64,000 nt of DNA, taken from positions 33,577,090-33,641,089 of the forward strand of contig CM060180.1 in assembly GCA_030549775.1 (NCBI GenBank). Reading direction: 5' to 3'. Positions 32,971 to 44,708 of this stretch are shown here, piece by piece (the first letter of the stretch is position 1; each line of letters opens with the position of its first letter). A program made the position numbers and the translations under genes. This stretch comes from Tamarix chinensis (Eukaryota > Streptophyta > Magnoliopsida > Caryophyllales > Tamaricaceae). The notes below the pieces were generated by a model. The model ran no database searches. It saw only the letters and a list, made by a program, of their open reading frames with translations, and had not been told where the DNA came from.

Positions 32971-35960
32971 TCTTCAAGCCTTTACATGACATGGTAAGGG
33001 AGGAAGCCAAAATTTTAGTTTGCACGTAGATATGATGGTAGATAATGATTAATGTTGTTTACTATATGCTAATGCTTTTGTGAAACATTTACTTCACACT
33101 TGATTTGATTAGCACACTCTACTACCACATCTCACTTTAGGGAATTAACAAGGTAGGTAAGAGACACTTTTTTGTTTAATGTAGATCATTACTTTATCAT
33201 TTGTTCACATCCACCATCCATGACCTCTGACCCAACATAGTGGGATCACAATTTCCTTAAACTACTATAGCAGAGGTCTCATGTTGTGAAAAAAAAGATA
33301 TTTAGAGATATTAATTGCCGTACGCGGCATCTATTGGCTTGATTATCAAAGGTCCAATGTAAGATAACAATTAGCTCGCCTAGTAAACTCTGTAAGCTAT
33401 AAGAGAAGTTACTTGCTACTATAATGATTTGGTTATAGAAGACCAACTTTTGTGGTTTCAAAAATCTAAAGTTGATATCGATCGTTATTTCCATTTGAGG
33501 GTTGCTAATTGAAAATAGAAAAATAGATGTGCATGCCTTAAGATGAAGGATGGCTCTTGGGTGTATGATGACAAAGATTTATAGGAGATGGTGGCTTTAT
33601 AATTTGAAGAGTTATATATGATGTACACTATGGAAAAGGGTTCCATTACCTTAATATGTAGCTTTGACCCCTAGAATAGAGGTATTATAGAGAATATAAG
33701 GCTGAGTCTCTTACGGTGAAGTTAAGGAAGAAATTTTCTCCACGATTCCCTTTAAGAGCCTAGAACCTAATAGGTATAACCCCCTTTTTTCTATAAAAAT
33801 GTTGGAATATTACAGGCCAAGCACTACTATGATTAGTGTAGCAAGCCTATATGATGGGTATTTTCCCTCGATAACTCAATGAAACATACCTATATCTTAT
33901 CTCAAAAGTAGAGAAGCCATCAGTAGTAAAGAATTTTGACCTATAAACGTATTCAATGTTGTTTATAAGACACTCACAAGAGTATTGGCTTCATAACTTA
34001 AGCTTCTTTTTTTAGCAGATGATAAGCCCAGAGCAAAGCATCTTTCTTTTGAGATGATAGAACCTTGATAATATTGTGGCGATCTAAGACATCCTTCACT
34101 CTATGCATAAACTAAGAGGATTTAAGAGGGCTATGATCATCAAAGAGGATTGAGAAAAATCATATGACAGATTATCGCGTATTTTTATAAAGGAAAATAC
34201 ATTTCTTGTTTTCCCTTCCTTTATTATTAAAATGATAATGTTGTGTGTATCAAACCTGGAGATTAAATTTTTATGGAATGTAGAGGTCTTTGGGGCCTTT
34301 ACACCTTCTCAAGGCACCATACAAGGTGATGTGATATCCCCACATACTTTTGTTTTATGCATGAATAAACTTTCCTATCTTATCAAGAAACAAGTATGGG
34401 AAGGGACATGGAAACCAATCTCAGTGTCTAGAGGGGGAACACAACTCTCTTATATGTTTTTTGCAAATAACCTCCTCTTATTTGGTAGAGCCTCAACCCA
34501 TCAAATGAGGGTCATGATAGATTACGTTGAGTTTTTTCAAAGGCCTCGAATCATAAGGTTAACACTAAAAAATCTTCCATTCTTTTCTCATTAAATGAGA
34601 CTCACTAGATGGCTTAGGACATTAGTTATCTAGCTAGTATTTGATTGGTTTTCATCTTGGGAAAGTATTTAGGAGCTCTATTCAAGGAGGGTTATAGAAA
34701 TAAAAGCTTTTATGCCCTTGTTGTTAATGTATAACAAATGTTTTTCTAGTGTCGTCCCCACCTTTTTTCTATGGTGGCAAGATCAACCCTATTATTTTCC
34801 ATAACATCATCCATTCCTTTATATGATATGCAAACCAGAATAATTCATAAAGGGATAGTAGCAGAGATAGATAAAATGAAATGAAAATTTCTCCAAGATT
34901 CCAACCAAAATAACACGAAGATACATCTTGTTCGGTGGTTCATGAGCTATAAGAAAAAAGGAGAGGAGAGGGCTAGGCTTGAAAATTCTAGGAGCCATGA
35001 ATGATGCCCATTTTTATGAAACTATCTTGGGAGTTAATTTTAGGCTATAAAAGTCTCTAGGACAATAATTTACAAAAAGAATATTTGAGGAACACTTAAT
35101 ATAGGAGGTAAATCCTTGCATAGTTGGCTCTCGTACTTGGCATGTCATCCTCTCCATGCCCTAACATGTGTGGAAGGGAATCAAATGGGTTCTACCATCT
35201 AGAATTTAAGCCGGCTTCATGTCTAATTGGTGGGTGGGTTCAGGCCCACTAGTCGACTATGTTATGTGCAAAATTCTAAAAGAGGAGCTGAAGTGGTGTG
35301 TCAAAGATTACTACATAGAAGTTGTTAGGTGGATATGGGAAATATCTATACATCTTCTAATGCATTGCAAAATAGTTGACATTGCTAGTGTTTGCTTAAA
35401 TTATTCTAATCCTAAAATGTATTATATGATTTAAAGCCATTCCACCGATAAGTCATTCTCTATGGCTTCAATATATGAATTGCTAGACGAAGATGAATAA
35501 CCGAAATCATCATCTTGGGTATTAATCTAATATCTGTGTGTGAGGGAAAGAATTAGATCCTTTATGTGGCTTATGACACATAATAAGTTGTTGGCTAACT
35601 TCCAAAGAAAGTACAAGGAGCTAACAAATGACAAATCTTACTCTTTATGGGGAAGCGTCAAAGAAAACTTGATCAATATCTTACGGGACTACCTTAGAAT
35701 ATGAGTTATTTGGGACCACATCATTGGGCCCTCTAATATTTAATCCTATTTTCATAGATACTTTAGAGGAATGAACTTATAGTGACCTAAGGCAGAATGG
35801 ATAATTGATAGATGATGCATCGAGTTTGGTGTAGACTATAGTTGTGGTATATTGGCTCTTGTGGTAATGGAGAAATATAAGAGTTTTTTAGGGCCTTAAT
35901 CATAACCATGTTATCGTTACAAAGTGGATTAAATAATTTTCTATATATGAAGTAGGATAA
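32971..35960 (+). pseudogene. LINE ORF2: end of endonuclease, reverse transcriptase, C-terminal region
   Basis: After the TSD the endonuclease ends (SLYMTW). Reverse-transcriptase motifs run from about 33890: LIPKVEKPS, then KRAMIIKEDxEKSYD near 34126-34162, GAFTPSQGTIQGDVISPHTF (34292-34350) and the catalytic segment MFFANNLLLFGRAS at 34453-34494. In active L1 enzymes the catalytic box is FADD; here both aspartates are asparagine (GAY to AAY), so the site is dead. A zinc-knuckle-type region (35160-35720) and a weak RNase-H-like tail may follow. More than ten stops and shifts. About 1 kb up to 36990 may be the 3' UTR and cannot be assigned. Confidence 0.8.
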
Positions 35961-36990
35961 TGAAAAAAGAAACTTAACAAAGTTTGTTCACCTCATTCTA
36001 TGCACCAAAACTAATTATTAGGCTAGTCTCCACCTCCACAGAGTATGGTGGAGGTAGACATTGACGATATTGCAATGTCGAACCTTAGTCTTATATCAGC
36101 TGAAGGAGTTGAAATAGAATCAAATGGGAGATGGTTATTAAGCTTTTCTTCTAATGCATGTTACGACTCTATTACAAATATTGATATATAAGGCCTTTGT
36201 CATGACCTTGTGGGTGCTCATGATCATGGGTCATGGACTTTTCCACATGCTATTGTGATGTGATTATGCTATTATATTGACTAATGAAAATATTAGTTTC
36301 CATTTATCTTCCACGTTGTTGGGAGATTACAAGAACTTAATGAAGGATTTTAATTCCTGCCTTATTTAACATCACTACAAGGAGACAAATATGGTGGTTA
36401 ATGGGTAGCTCATCTACGATACTCACAAGGGTTTAATGTTCATTATTTCAAATATCCTCCCTCCATCATCAAAGAAATCTAGTTATTTGATAAGTCAAGT
36501 GGCACTAGTAGGAGAAGCTTAAGTTTATAATATGTGTTTTGTTAGCTTCTATGCCCTCTGATGTATCCAAAAATAATAATAATGAGGATTATAGTTTAGT
36601 ATGTGTCAGGGTGCAAGCTCTAATCTATATGGGATGTAGGTGATAATATCATTAGATTTGTCTAAAGTATTACCTTCTAGAGACCTTTATCAATTGTAAG
36701 TTGAAGGTTACATAAGAGAACCATAATAAGGCTTTTTCTTATAAAGGAGATCTAACTTTTGTGATCATTAGCTTATGAGAAGCTCAGCAGTGGAATACAT
36801 GATCTGAGTATTGTGCACTAAAACCACCATTCCAATGGTATTTTTATATTATACGTCAACTATATTGATTTGTATGCAGTGTGGGTTGATTTGTATGTAG
36901 TGTGGAGGTAGAGGCAACTATCTCAATAACCTATTGGGTGTATTTAGGTATACATAAGTGCATTTTATGCTTTATTTTTATGATGTTAAT

Positions 36991-37920
36991 CATCTCACTA
37001 ATAAATAATTTTTCTTTTAAAAGGCTAATTTAACACCTAAACCATAGGTCAATCATGGAAAAAATGAGCTAAAATGAGATATTTTGAAGAGGAATACAAG
37101 CTAAAAGATCAATGGAAGAGTTCACATGAATGATGAAAATAACCTACAGTATATCATGCATAACTTTCTCACACTAACTCCAATTGAGGTTGAAATTAAT
37201 TCCTAAGTCAAATGTGCCAATCAAGAACCGTGAAATATACCCTAGGGATTTATGGTCCGCTACTATAGAAATAAACATTTACGACAACATATATACAACT
37301 ATTTTAATATAGACAATCACTTATTAGGTCTCAGTAAAAGATAAGGGAGATGAAAAAAAAGGCGGAAGAAATAGATGGAGTTTATCTATATGCGAGAGTA
37401 ATGAGGAAGAGTATATATGACAGTTGTAACCCAAAATTGATGTCTATACCTTAGTGATTTTTTTTCAATTATTTTAAAGGTATAGACACCAATTCCATGG
37501 TGAAACCACCATCTATACCTTAACTCATTTTTTTCTCAATTTTTTTTATACTTTGGTGAGGTTTTTTTCCTTTTCACATTCTTCTTTCTTAACATACAAG
37601 CTTTTTTCACTCCTCATATTCACATGAACACACATAGATATCTATCGTGCAAACTACTTCTTCTCCAAATCCTTTCACCATTTTTATTTCCTCCACCACC
37701 TCCTCCTTTATCTTCATTAGTTACCACTGTTGGCACCAACATCGAATCTTCTTATTCTTCTCTTATTCCTATCATTTCTATAATAGGTGTGCATTTTTCA
37801 TCTTTTCTCTTTGTAAATGTTTCCTCAATTTTTTTATGTTATAAGTTTTATATATCATTAAAAGTTATTTGGTATCTATGTTGTAGTTGTTAGTTTGATG
37901 TATGTGTAGTGCCTTTGAAT
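36991..37920. other. Unassigned AT-rich stretch; possible CACTA-like remnant
   Basis: CGCTACTATAGAAATAAACA at 37259 followed by TTTACGACAAC resembles the CACTAC(A/T)AGAAA...TTTACGAC start of some plant CACTA transposons. Nearby, GGTATAGACACCAATTCC (37480) and two copies of '(G/A)TCTATACCTTA...TTTTTT' (37441, 37512) form direct and inverted pairs like CACTA subterminal repeats. No transposase is seen. A frame at 37624-37893 is Ser/Pro-rich and not recognisable. Confidence 0.2.
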
Positions 37921-38278
37921 TTTTTTTTATACTGATGTGGAAAATCATCACCAAAAAATCATCAACATTTTTGGGAATTTTTTCTATAAGCCTCAAGTGA
38001 TGCAAGTCACCAAAGCTTCAATTGATGTAGAAGTTGATAATGGTTGTCGAATAACACTTGGAAGGTTGCAAAGATCTACTCCTAAGATCTTAAGCCTTCT
38101 AAAGTGAAATCTTCTATTTCTTAATAGAATACTCTCTACTATTCTCCAAATCTCTCAATTGAAGAAGGATAATAGAAGAAGATTGAACACACACACCTTA
38201 GTGTTGCCCTCTCTTTCAAAAATTCATTAATGAACTCAACATGATCTACCGAGATCAAGGTGTACAAGCCCTATATAT
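37920..38278 (-). repeat. Probable 3' LTR of the minus-strand Gypsy element, leader half
   Basis: In the minus sense this is the transcribed part after a TATATATAGGG box: CTTGTACACCTTGATCTCGG, then TCATTAATGAA, then leader-like text with Gln/Ser-type low complexity. It lies downstream of the polyprotein end at 43600 once the solo LTR 38279-43186 is removed. The exact 3' edge is not visible. Confidence 0.4.
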
Positions 38279-38364
38279 TGTAACACCCCAAAATTCACTA
38301 CTTTTGTTTTTGAAAAGTGGAAGCAATTAAAATAGAAATACTTAAAACCCGTGAATTTTAGAAA

Positions 38365-38421
38365 TGTTACCGCCACACTTACTACTAGACCGGTTCTCTC
38401 CGACCATTCCAGTACCAAGTG
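38365..38421 (-). other. Terminal stem-loop and GTGGCGGTAAC box, LTR 38279
   Basis: In the minus sense CACTTGGTAC faces GTAGTAAGTG (one mismatch) and ACTGG faces CCGGT (one wobble). TGTGGCGGTAACAT follows. Confidence 0.6.
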
Positions 38422-38737
38422 TTAAGGCTAAAGAAGAGATTAACAATAAATTACAAAATTAATACAAACTAAACTCCAAATAATCATTAAACGGTTGTAA
38501 AACAAAATTAGAGTACGCATCAAGAAATGTAATTCATTTCCAAAAGAGAATTAAACTTACAACCGATAAAAGGTTCATTAAAATACTCAATCGAGTACTG
38601 AATCAGAAAATGGTAAATACTATACCAAAGAAATAAAAAAAGGAATGAAATCGCGTAAAGAAAGAATACGGCCACGACACTCTCGAAATTCGAGCCAAAC
38701 ATGCTCAACGCTTAACCCCAACTGATATCTCGCCCAC

Positions 38738-38816
38738 CTGCACAAATTCAGAAGGGCATACTACTCGTGGGAATGAGCAGCACCCATAAAAGGGGTGATA
38801 AGTATGCTACGTACTG
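38738..38816 (-). other. Stem-loop block and acceptor-like site, LTR 38279
   Basis: In the minus sense: CAGTAC with two poor pairs in the first stem, CACCC/GGGTG, and TGCTC/GAGTA. They are followed by GAATTTGTGCAG|G. The block is the same as in LTR 29336 but its first stem has decayed. Confidence 0.6.
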
Positions 38817-39027
38817 AGTAAGGTAACCGAGCACTAAGGCCGACACATAAGCACATAATCCATGCAGATTAATAACAGGGCATAATCCAACATAACAACA
38901 TAAAGGTATATGAACAATTTAGGTAAAAGTACAAATGCCCATATAATCCAGATTAATTGTTTAATTAATCTCTTAACAGAATCTGATTCACACCATGCCT
39001 TTTATCAATCCATGCGAGCATAGGAAC

Positions 39028-39460
39028 ACCCCACTATTATAACCGGTGGGCCGGTCACAATAGAGCATCATGCCCTAACCACTATTATTACCGGTGGATC
39101 GGTCACAATAGAGCATCATGCCCTAACCACTATTATTACCGATAGATCGGTCACACATAGGGTACAACCCTAACCACTATTCCTGACCGGTGGATCGGTT
39201 TGGTTCCTGCTCGCATGGTGTTCCACTGTAAGTAATTAGTATCTTTTAAGAGCTTTAACGATTCTGGTTTGTGTTTATTGAGCTCGAGTCACCCCACTAT
39301 TATTACCGGTGGGCCGGTCACACATAGGACCTCATGTCCTAACCACTATTATAACCGGTGGATCGGTCGCACATAGGACTACGCGTCCTAACCACTATTC
39401 CTGACCGGTGGATCGGTTTGGACTCGGCTCAATAATCTTCCACTTTGAAAGATTAGTGTC
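39028..39460 (-). repeat. Tandem CCAC...AATAGTGG boxes, type A, two sets of three
   Basis: Plus-strand text shows CACTATTATAACCGGTGG and CCACTATTCCTGACCGGTGG words. Set leaders at 39214-39250 and 39439-39465 read (minus) GATACTAATTACTTACAGTG and ACACTAATCTTTCAAAGTGG. Confidence 0.88.
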
Positions 39461-39989
39461 TTAAATATTTTATTCAAAGGCTTTCGCCATGCACGAATCA
39501 TAAATCAAAAATCCCATATTCATCATCATACTTTATTCACCAATTACACACGTGCTACCACCAAACCCCAGACATGCATGAATCGCTCCCTTTACACTTA
39601 TCCTCCAATTCTACTTCACATCTCACGCTAGGGTTTTATCCCGAAACCCTAATTTAGGCCTTAACATCTCTTCTTACTCCACCTCACATCACCCAAATTA
39701 TTTTAACCCTCCACACATCACAAATCATCGATTCCATTCTCATAATTACACCTTAATCACCAAAAACACATGATACAACAAAAACCTTAAGCAGCCACAC
39801 TAAACCTTAATCAATCACCACAAACCATAATTAACCACTCCAACCCTAGCTTCGTCTCCTACGTACCCAGATAATGTTCCACGTATTATTTTCCATCCAA
39901 AGTGTTTAACTACCCAAACAATGCTTACATTACCTTCCTTACATACCAAATTAACTTTTCATACGTAAATTTTACTCCCATGCAGACTT

Positions 39990-40560
39990 TACACATCCCA
40001 TGCAACCATTCGAACTTTTCATGTAAACCCTAAATTCCATGCAATCATTAACTCCCATACAAAACCCTAACTCCACCACGCAACCCTAATACCTCCACAC
40101 AAAACCTAAGATTCTGTCATACAATACCCTAAATTTAATCCATACCAACCAAATATTCATCCTTATCAAACCCTAGATTCAATTCACATAAACCCGAAGA
40201 TTCATCCTTACAAAACCCTACATTCAACCATATTAAACCCAAAAATTCATTCATACAAAACCCTAAATTCAATCCATACCAACCCAAAGATTCAAATCAT
40301 ATAGAACCCAAAGATTTGTCCACATAATACAATTGATTAGATTCTCCCCTTTCATAACCACAAATTAGATTCTCCTATATAATATCATAAATTATATTCT
40401 CCCAAAAAACATCATAAACTAGATTCCCCCAAACAAACCATAAATTTTATTCTCCCATTTATCATCATAAATTATATTCTCCGCATAAAACCCTAAATTA
40501 TACTCTTCCACATAAAACCATACATTAGATTATTCCTTATAAAACCATAATATTAGGTCA
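39990..40560 (-). repeat. Minisatellite with AACCCTAA-containing units, LTR 38279
   Basis: Units like 'caaaaccctaaattcaatcc' and 'ccataaattagattctccc' repeat with about 30-40 bp spacing. They match the array at 31220-31760 on the other strand. The AAACCCTAA words are part of the unit and not a telomere tract. Confidence 0.75.
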
Positions 40561-40984
40561 ACTCACTTCCCTTAGTCAACTTCTTTCCCCATCCTCCTTT
40601 TTCATCCTTTCTCCCACACAAACCACATAGACATCCTCTCATGCATGTCTTATAGGGTAACAACACATATCGTCACATACATATAGTACACATGCCATAC
40701 AAAAACACAAAAACATAAAAACATACTTCAACTCCATGTCATACCACATACAAAATAATTAATAATCATAAATATATTATACATAGCATGCGAAGCACAT
40801 AATGCCCATAAGCACATAAAAGGCCTTAGCACCCCTTACCTAAAATATCACCGGTCTTGGAGCACGCTCCTACGCCTCCTTAGGGCTTTGACCAAATAAT
40901 AACATATTAATAAAATAACTTTAACAAAATTCTAACTTTCATAAAAATAATAGAGATATTATAAAACATGTTAATATAGGGTTA

Positions 40985-41203
40985 AAGACTTTACCCTAAT
41001 AATAATAATGATACTAATATAATAATATCAAAGATAATAAAACTAATATCAATGAGAATATAAATAATAATAGCAATAATAATAATCATAATCATAATAA
41101 TAATAATGATGATAATAACAATAATAACATTATTAACAATACTAATGGTAAAATATATTCATTAATAATAATGGAATAAGAATAATAGAAATTCGAAATA
41201 TAA

Positions 41204-41237
<34 letters not shown>

Positions 41238-41640
41238 TATAAGCTTTAAAATTTAAAGTGGGGTTTCGACCCTACTTATAACTAATGACTTATCATTTAT
41301 TTAATATTAATAATAAAATTAATAAAATATATAATAATATTGAAATAATAAAGATAATGATAATATTATTATTAATGGTTATAAGAACAGTAGAAATAAT
41401 AATACTAAAATAAATAAGTGCGAATGTTAATACAAAATTAGGGCCTAAGATTTTCTAGAATAAATAATAAAATGTTAATAATTATTATTCTTATAATAAA
41501 ATAGAATTAAAATACAATAAGGCTTCAGCCTTCAACATAAATAATAATAAAACAATAATACTACTAATAATAATCATAAAACATATTAAGAATATAAATA
41601 TTAAGAATAATAATAATGGTATTTACATGCAATAATTGAA
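40985..41640 (-). repeat. Interrupted AAT/TAA trinucleotide microsatellite, LTR 38279
   Basis: Long AATAATAAT runs, at most about 30 bp unbroken (41205-41236), are separated by variant triplets. It is homologous to 30340-30770. Confidence 0.85.
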
Positions 41641-41709
41641 ATAAATTAAATCAAGCCTTATAATAATATGGAAAATGGTTGAGAGGGTCTAGGGTTCAAC
41701 CTTAGGTTA

Positions 41710-42690
41710 GTGGGGTTAGGCGGCACCGGTGGTGGTGCACGGCGGCGGCGGCGGTGGCCGGAAAAATAGAAGAAAAGAGAAAAAGATGGATGTTGGGAAA
41801 AAGATAGGGAGAATTGAGGTGATATAAGAGGTGTTTATGGTTTCCCAGGAGTAGAGGGACAAAATGATGGTGGTGGTGCAGCCAAAGGTGGTGGACAACG
41901 GCGGCGGAAGGCGGTTTAAGGCTTCAGGGCCAAAATTCAGGCGAGACGAGCAGCCAACTTGGCACGGCCATGGAGGACCGTACAAGAAGAATCGAGAGGT
42001 GAAAATAGTTTGGTTAACTAGAGGACGTTTCAGGGAAGAACTTGGAATGATGTGGTGGTGCTGAGGTTGGCTATCGGCGGAGGACGATGCGTCTTAAGTC
42101 GCGGTGATGGAAGCCCTCGCCGAGGGTTTCGGGGAAGAAAAATCTTCCACAACTCCTACAATCAGGTTTTTTATAGATTGTGGATGGAATAATAGGGTTT
42201 TGGGTGTCAGCAAGAAGGCATTAGATGCGAGAAATTGGATGGTCGGTGGTAGAAAACGGCCGACGATTCCTTGGTTTTGGTCGAAGGTTCGCAGGGCTGG
42301 GGAGAGGAAACGAGCGAGAGATAACTGACGGGATTTACGCCAATTTATTCCTAGAGTTAGAGGAAGACAATGAGGCAAGAAACGGCCGGTATTAATCACC
42401 GTAGCCAAATATGCCATTTTTGGGGGAGGGGGTTGCAGCGGCGTCGAAGGAGGAGAAAGGAGGGAGAAGGAAGAAGGAAAGGATGCGGACCGGTCGGCCA
42501 GGAAAAGAAAAGAAAAAAAAGGAGAACCGGGCGGTTCGGTGACACAGGAGGAGGCGGAAGGAGTCATTAAATGAAACGACAGGTTTTAGTGGAAAAGAAG
42601 GCAAAACACGGCATGGCACGAGGCGAAAGGAGGACGTCGCGCGGGCGCGGGCTGGGCCGAAGAAGAAGAAGAAAGAAAAAGAAGAAAAAG
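41710..42690 (-). other. GC-rich section with TATA-like site, LTR 38279
   Basis: It holds CGGCGG, GGCGGAAGG and GCGCGGGCGCGGGCTGGGCC words, then AAGAAAAAGAAAG purines up to 42690. In the minus sense TCTATAAAAAACC lies at 42178-42166, a possible promoter. About 0.8 kb of this section (roughly 42560-41745) is absent from LTR 29336. Confidence 0.55.
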
Positions 42691-43186
42691 AAAGAAAAAG
42701 AAAGAAAAAGGAAGAAAGAAAAAGAAAAAAAGGGAAAAAGGAAAAGAAGAATAGCTAGGTTAGGGCCAAATAAATTAATCTAAATATTTAGGATATTTAA
42801 AAATAATAATATTTAAATAAAATAATATTTAAATCTCTTTTTAGGCTAAAATAGGATTTTTAATAGATTTTTCATAAATTACATTTTAATTAGCAAAACA
42901 CCCTAATTTTCTTCCATTAAAATATTTATAAAATTAATATTAATTTGGAACTATTTTCTCATTCTTATTTTAAATAAAACAATTTATTTAAATAAATTCC
43001 CAAATTAAAATCTTTAATTAGTCAAAATACCCAAATTCCTCCTAATTAAAGTACTTATAAATTTATTCTGGATTTGCCATAATTAATTTTCTTTTATTTT
43101 AAATAAAATAATATACATAATTAAATTTTATAATAAAACCTCATTTAAATATACTATTTAAAATTAGAAATTTTTGGGGCATTTCA

Positions 43187-43560
43187 TATATACATGCACC
43201 CATGCATGCCCCTTTAATTAACAAGCCCACTATTCAGTCCTTATTAATGAAATTAACCTCCTAATGCATAGTACAAGCATATATTTAAAGAGTTATAATG
43301 ACATTTTACAATTATTACAAGTATACAACAAAATAACAAAGTTACACAAACTTTAATAATGTAATACATAGATTTAACATATGTAATCAAACTTTATGTC
43401 TTGTAGCCTTGTTCTTCCTTGCACTTTGTAATCCTTGCGATGCCACTGTCATTGCATTGTACACCAAAGATATTAAATATCATGAAATTCTTGTAAACAT
43501 ATACAATACATGCAACAATTACTTGGCAAAACATTAGAATCATAAGAATTTTCGATCACA
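43187..43560 (-). repeat. Probable 3' LTR of the minus-strand Gypsy element, upstream half
   Basis: In the minus sense: AT-rich sequence, GGGGCATGCATGGGTGCATG, then TATATA at the junction with the solo LTR. It lies right after the polyprotein end, where a 3' LTR belongs. The left edge is approximate. Confidence 0.4.
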
Positions 43561-43599
43561 ATGGGTTCCATCTCCAAGTATACTAATTCTTCTTATTCT

Positions 43600-44708
43600 T
43601 CATCCTTTGAAGAATAAGATTGAGAGTCATTTAGAGATGCTTCTGCATCATTCTCTCCTTATAAAGAAGAATTTTCCCTCAAATTAGCATCACTATAGTA
43701 AGTGGATAAGTCACCAATGTTGAAAGTCCTAGATACTCATATATAATGTTCAGGCAATTCAAGTTCATATGTATTTTTTCCAAATTTTCTTAAGATTTTG
43801 AATGGCCCATCATATTTTGGCATTAGTTTATTCTCTCTTAAGTTTGGAAATCTTTCTTTTCTCAAATGCAACCACCAAATCTCTTGGTTTAAACATTTGT
43901 TGAATTATATTTTTATTTGCTTGAGCTTGGTATATAGCATTTGATTTTTCAATGTTATCTTTAATTTGTTGATGAATGTTTTTAAAGAATTCGATTCTTT
44001 CCTTGAAATCATAATTTTTTATATCTCATCTTTTAAATGACAATATATCAATGGGTAGATAAGGATTAACCCCATAGATAACCTCAAAAGGACTCAAATG
44101 AGTTGTACTAGAAGCTCTCCTATTATATGCAAATTCAGCATGAGTAAGCTTTATATCCCAATATTTGGTACTCTTATTCACTAACCCTCATAGCAAAGTA
44201 CAAGATTTCTATTAGTTACTTCGGTTTTACTATTCGTTTGGGGACGATGAGAAGTACTAAACAACAACTTAGTACTAACATATGTTAAAGTGTCTTCTAA
44301 AAGTAGCTCAAGCGTTTAACATCTCTATTCTACACTATACTTTTTGGAACTCCATGTAACCTTACTATTTCTTGGAAATATAAGTTTGCTACATGTGCTG
44401 CATTATCAGTCATATTGCAAGGTATGAAATGTACCATTTTAAAAAATCGATCTACTTCTACAAGAATATAATCTTTACCCTTGTGCATCCTTGGTAATCC
44501 AAAGATGAAATCCATGCTAACACTTTCCCAAGGTTGATTAGGAACTAGTAAAGGAGTATACAAACCCTTATGGAAGAAAATTTTACTTTTTTGATAAGTT
44601 ACACATCTTCCAATAATAGCTTGTACTAGTTTTTATCATCTATGGCCAGTAGAAATTTTCTTGTAGTATTTCCATGGTCTTATGAACTTCAAAATGACCA
44701 GCTATAGC
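43600..44708 (-). pseudogene. Gypsy gag-pol: integrase and C-terminal part, disabled
   Basis: Minus sense, from 44708: GHFEVHKTMEILQENFYWP (H-C zinc-finger region), then integrase core WESVSMDFIFGLPRMHKGK (44534-44478), FFKMVHFIPCN and HVANLYFQEIVRLHGVPKSI. The first catalytic D of the D,D-35-E triad is the D of MDFI. Farther on, RFPNLRENKLMPKYDGPFKI and RTFNIGDLS mark the C-terminal end of the polyprotein (43860-43690). Integrase inserts the DNA copy into the chromosome. Multiple frameshifts and stops. The missing upstream part lies at 48076-49195 beyond a solo LTR. Confidence 0.85.

Larger units (their letters stand above)
18960..36990 (+). mobile_element. L1-type LINE, decayed, in four pieces
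   Basis: Pieces are about 18960-19691, 22995-23925, 29014-29335 and 32971 to about 36990. They read in order through ORF1 (DUF4283-type domain, zinc-knuckle remnant), the ORF2 endonuclease and the reverse transcriptase, all on the plus strand. A type-B solo LTR, a Copia element and a type-A solo LTR separate the pieces. Removing each one with a TSD copy restores the line of the protein similarity. Every frame has several stops and shifts. The 3' end is uncertain: TAATAAATAATTTTTCTTTT near 36999-37018 looks like an L1 3' UTR, but no long poly-A tail or TSD was identified. The 5' end is also approximate. Confidence 0.75.
38279..43186 (-). mobile_element. Solo LTR, type A (4908 bp), perfect TSD
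   Basis: It runs TGTAACACCCCAAAATTCAC...TTTTTGGGGCATTTCA, flanked by TATAT at 38274-38278 and 43187-43191. It is the inverted counterpart of 29336-32970, with the same order: GC-rich section (42690-41710, longer here, with TATA-like TCTATAAAAAACC at 42178-42166), ATT/TAA microsatellite, GGAGCGTGCTCC, donor-like TTAGGTAAGG, minisatellite, boxes, stem-loops, acceptor-like TTTGTGCAG and terminal stem-loop. No coding region. The frames between 41716 and 42783 come from the purine/pyrimidine bias of the GC-rich section. Confidence 0.93.

Noticed and set aside
39990..40560. Interstitial telomere tract
   Set aside because: AACCCTAAA words are embedded in longer units, not in uninterrupted tandem TTTAGGG.
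41716..42783. Arg/Gly/Lys-rich frames on both strands near a GC-rich island
   Set aside because: Strand-biased, GC-rich LTR sequence; frames overlap on both strands and are not conserved in LTR 29336, which lacks much of the island.
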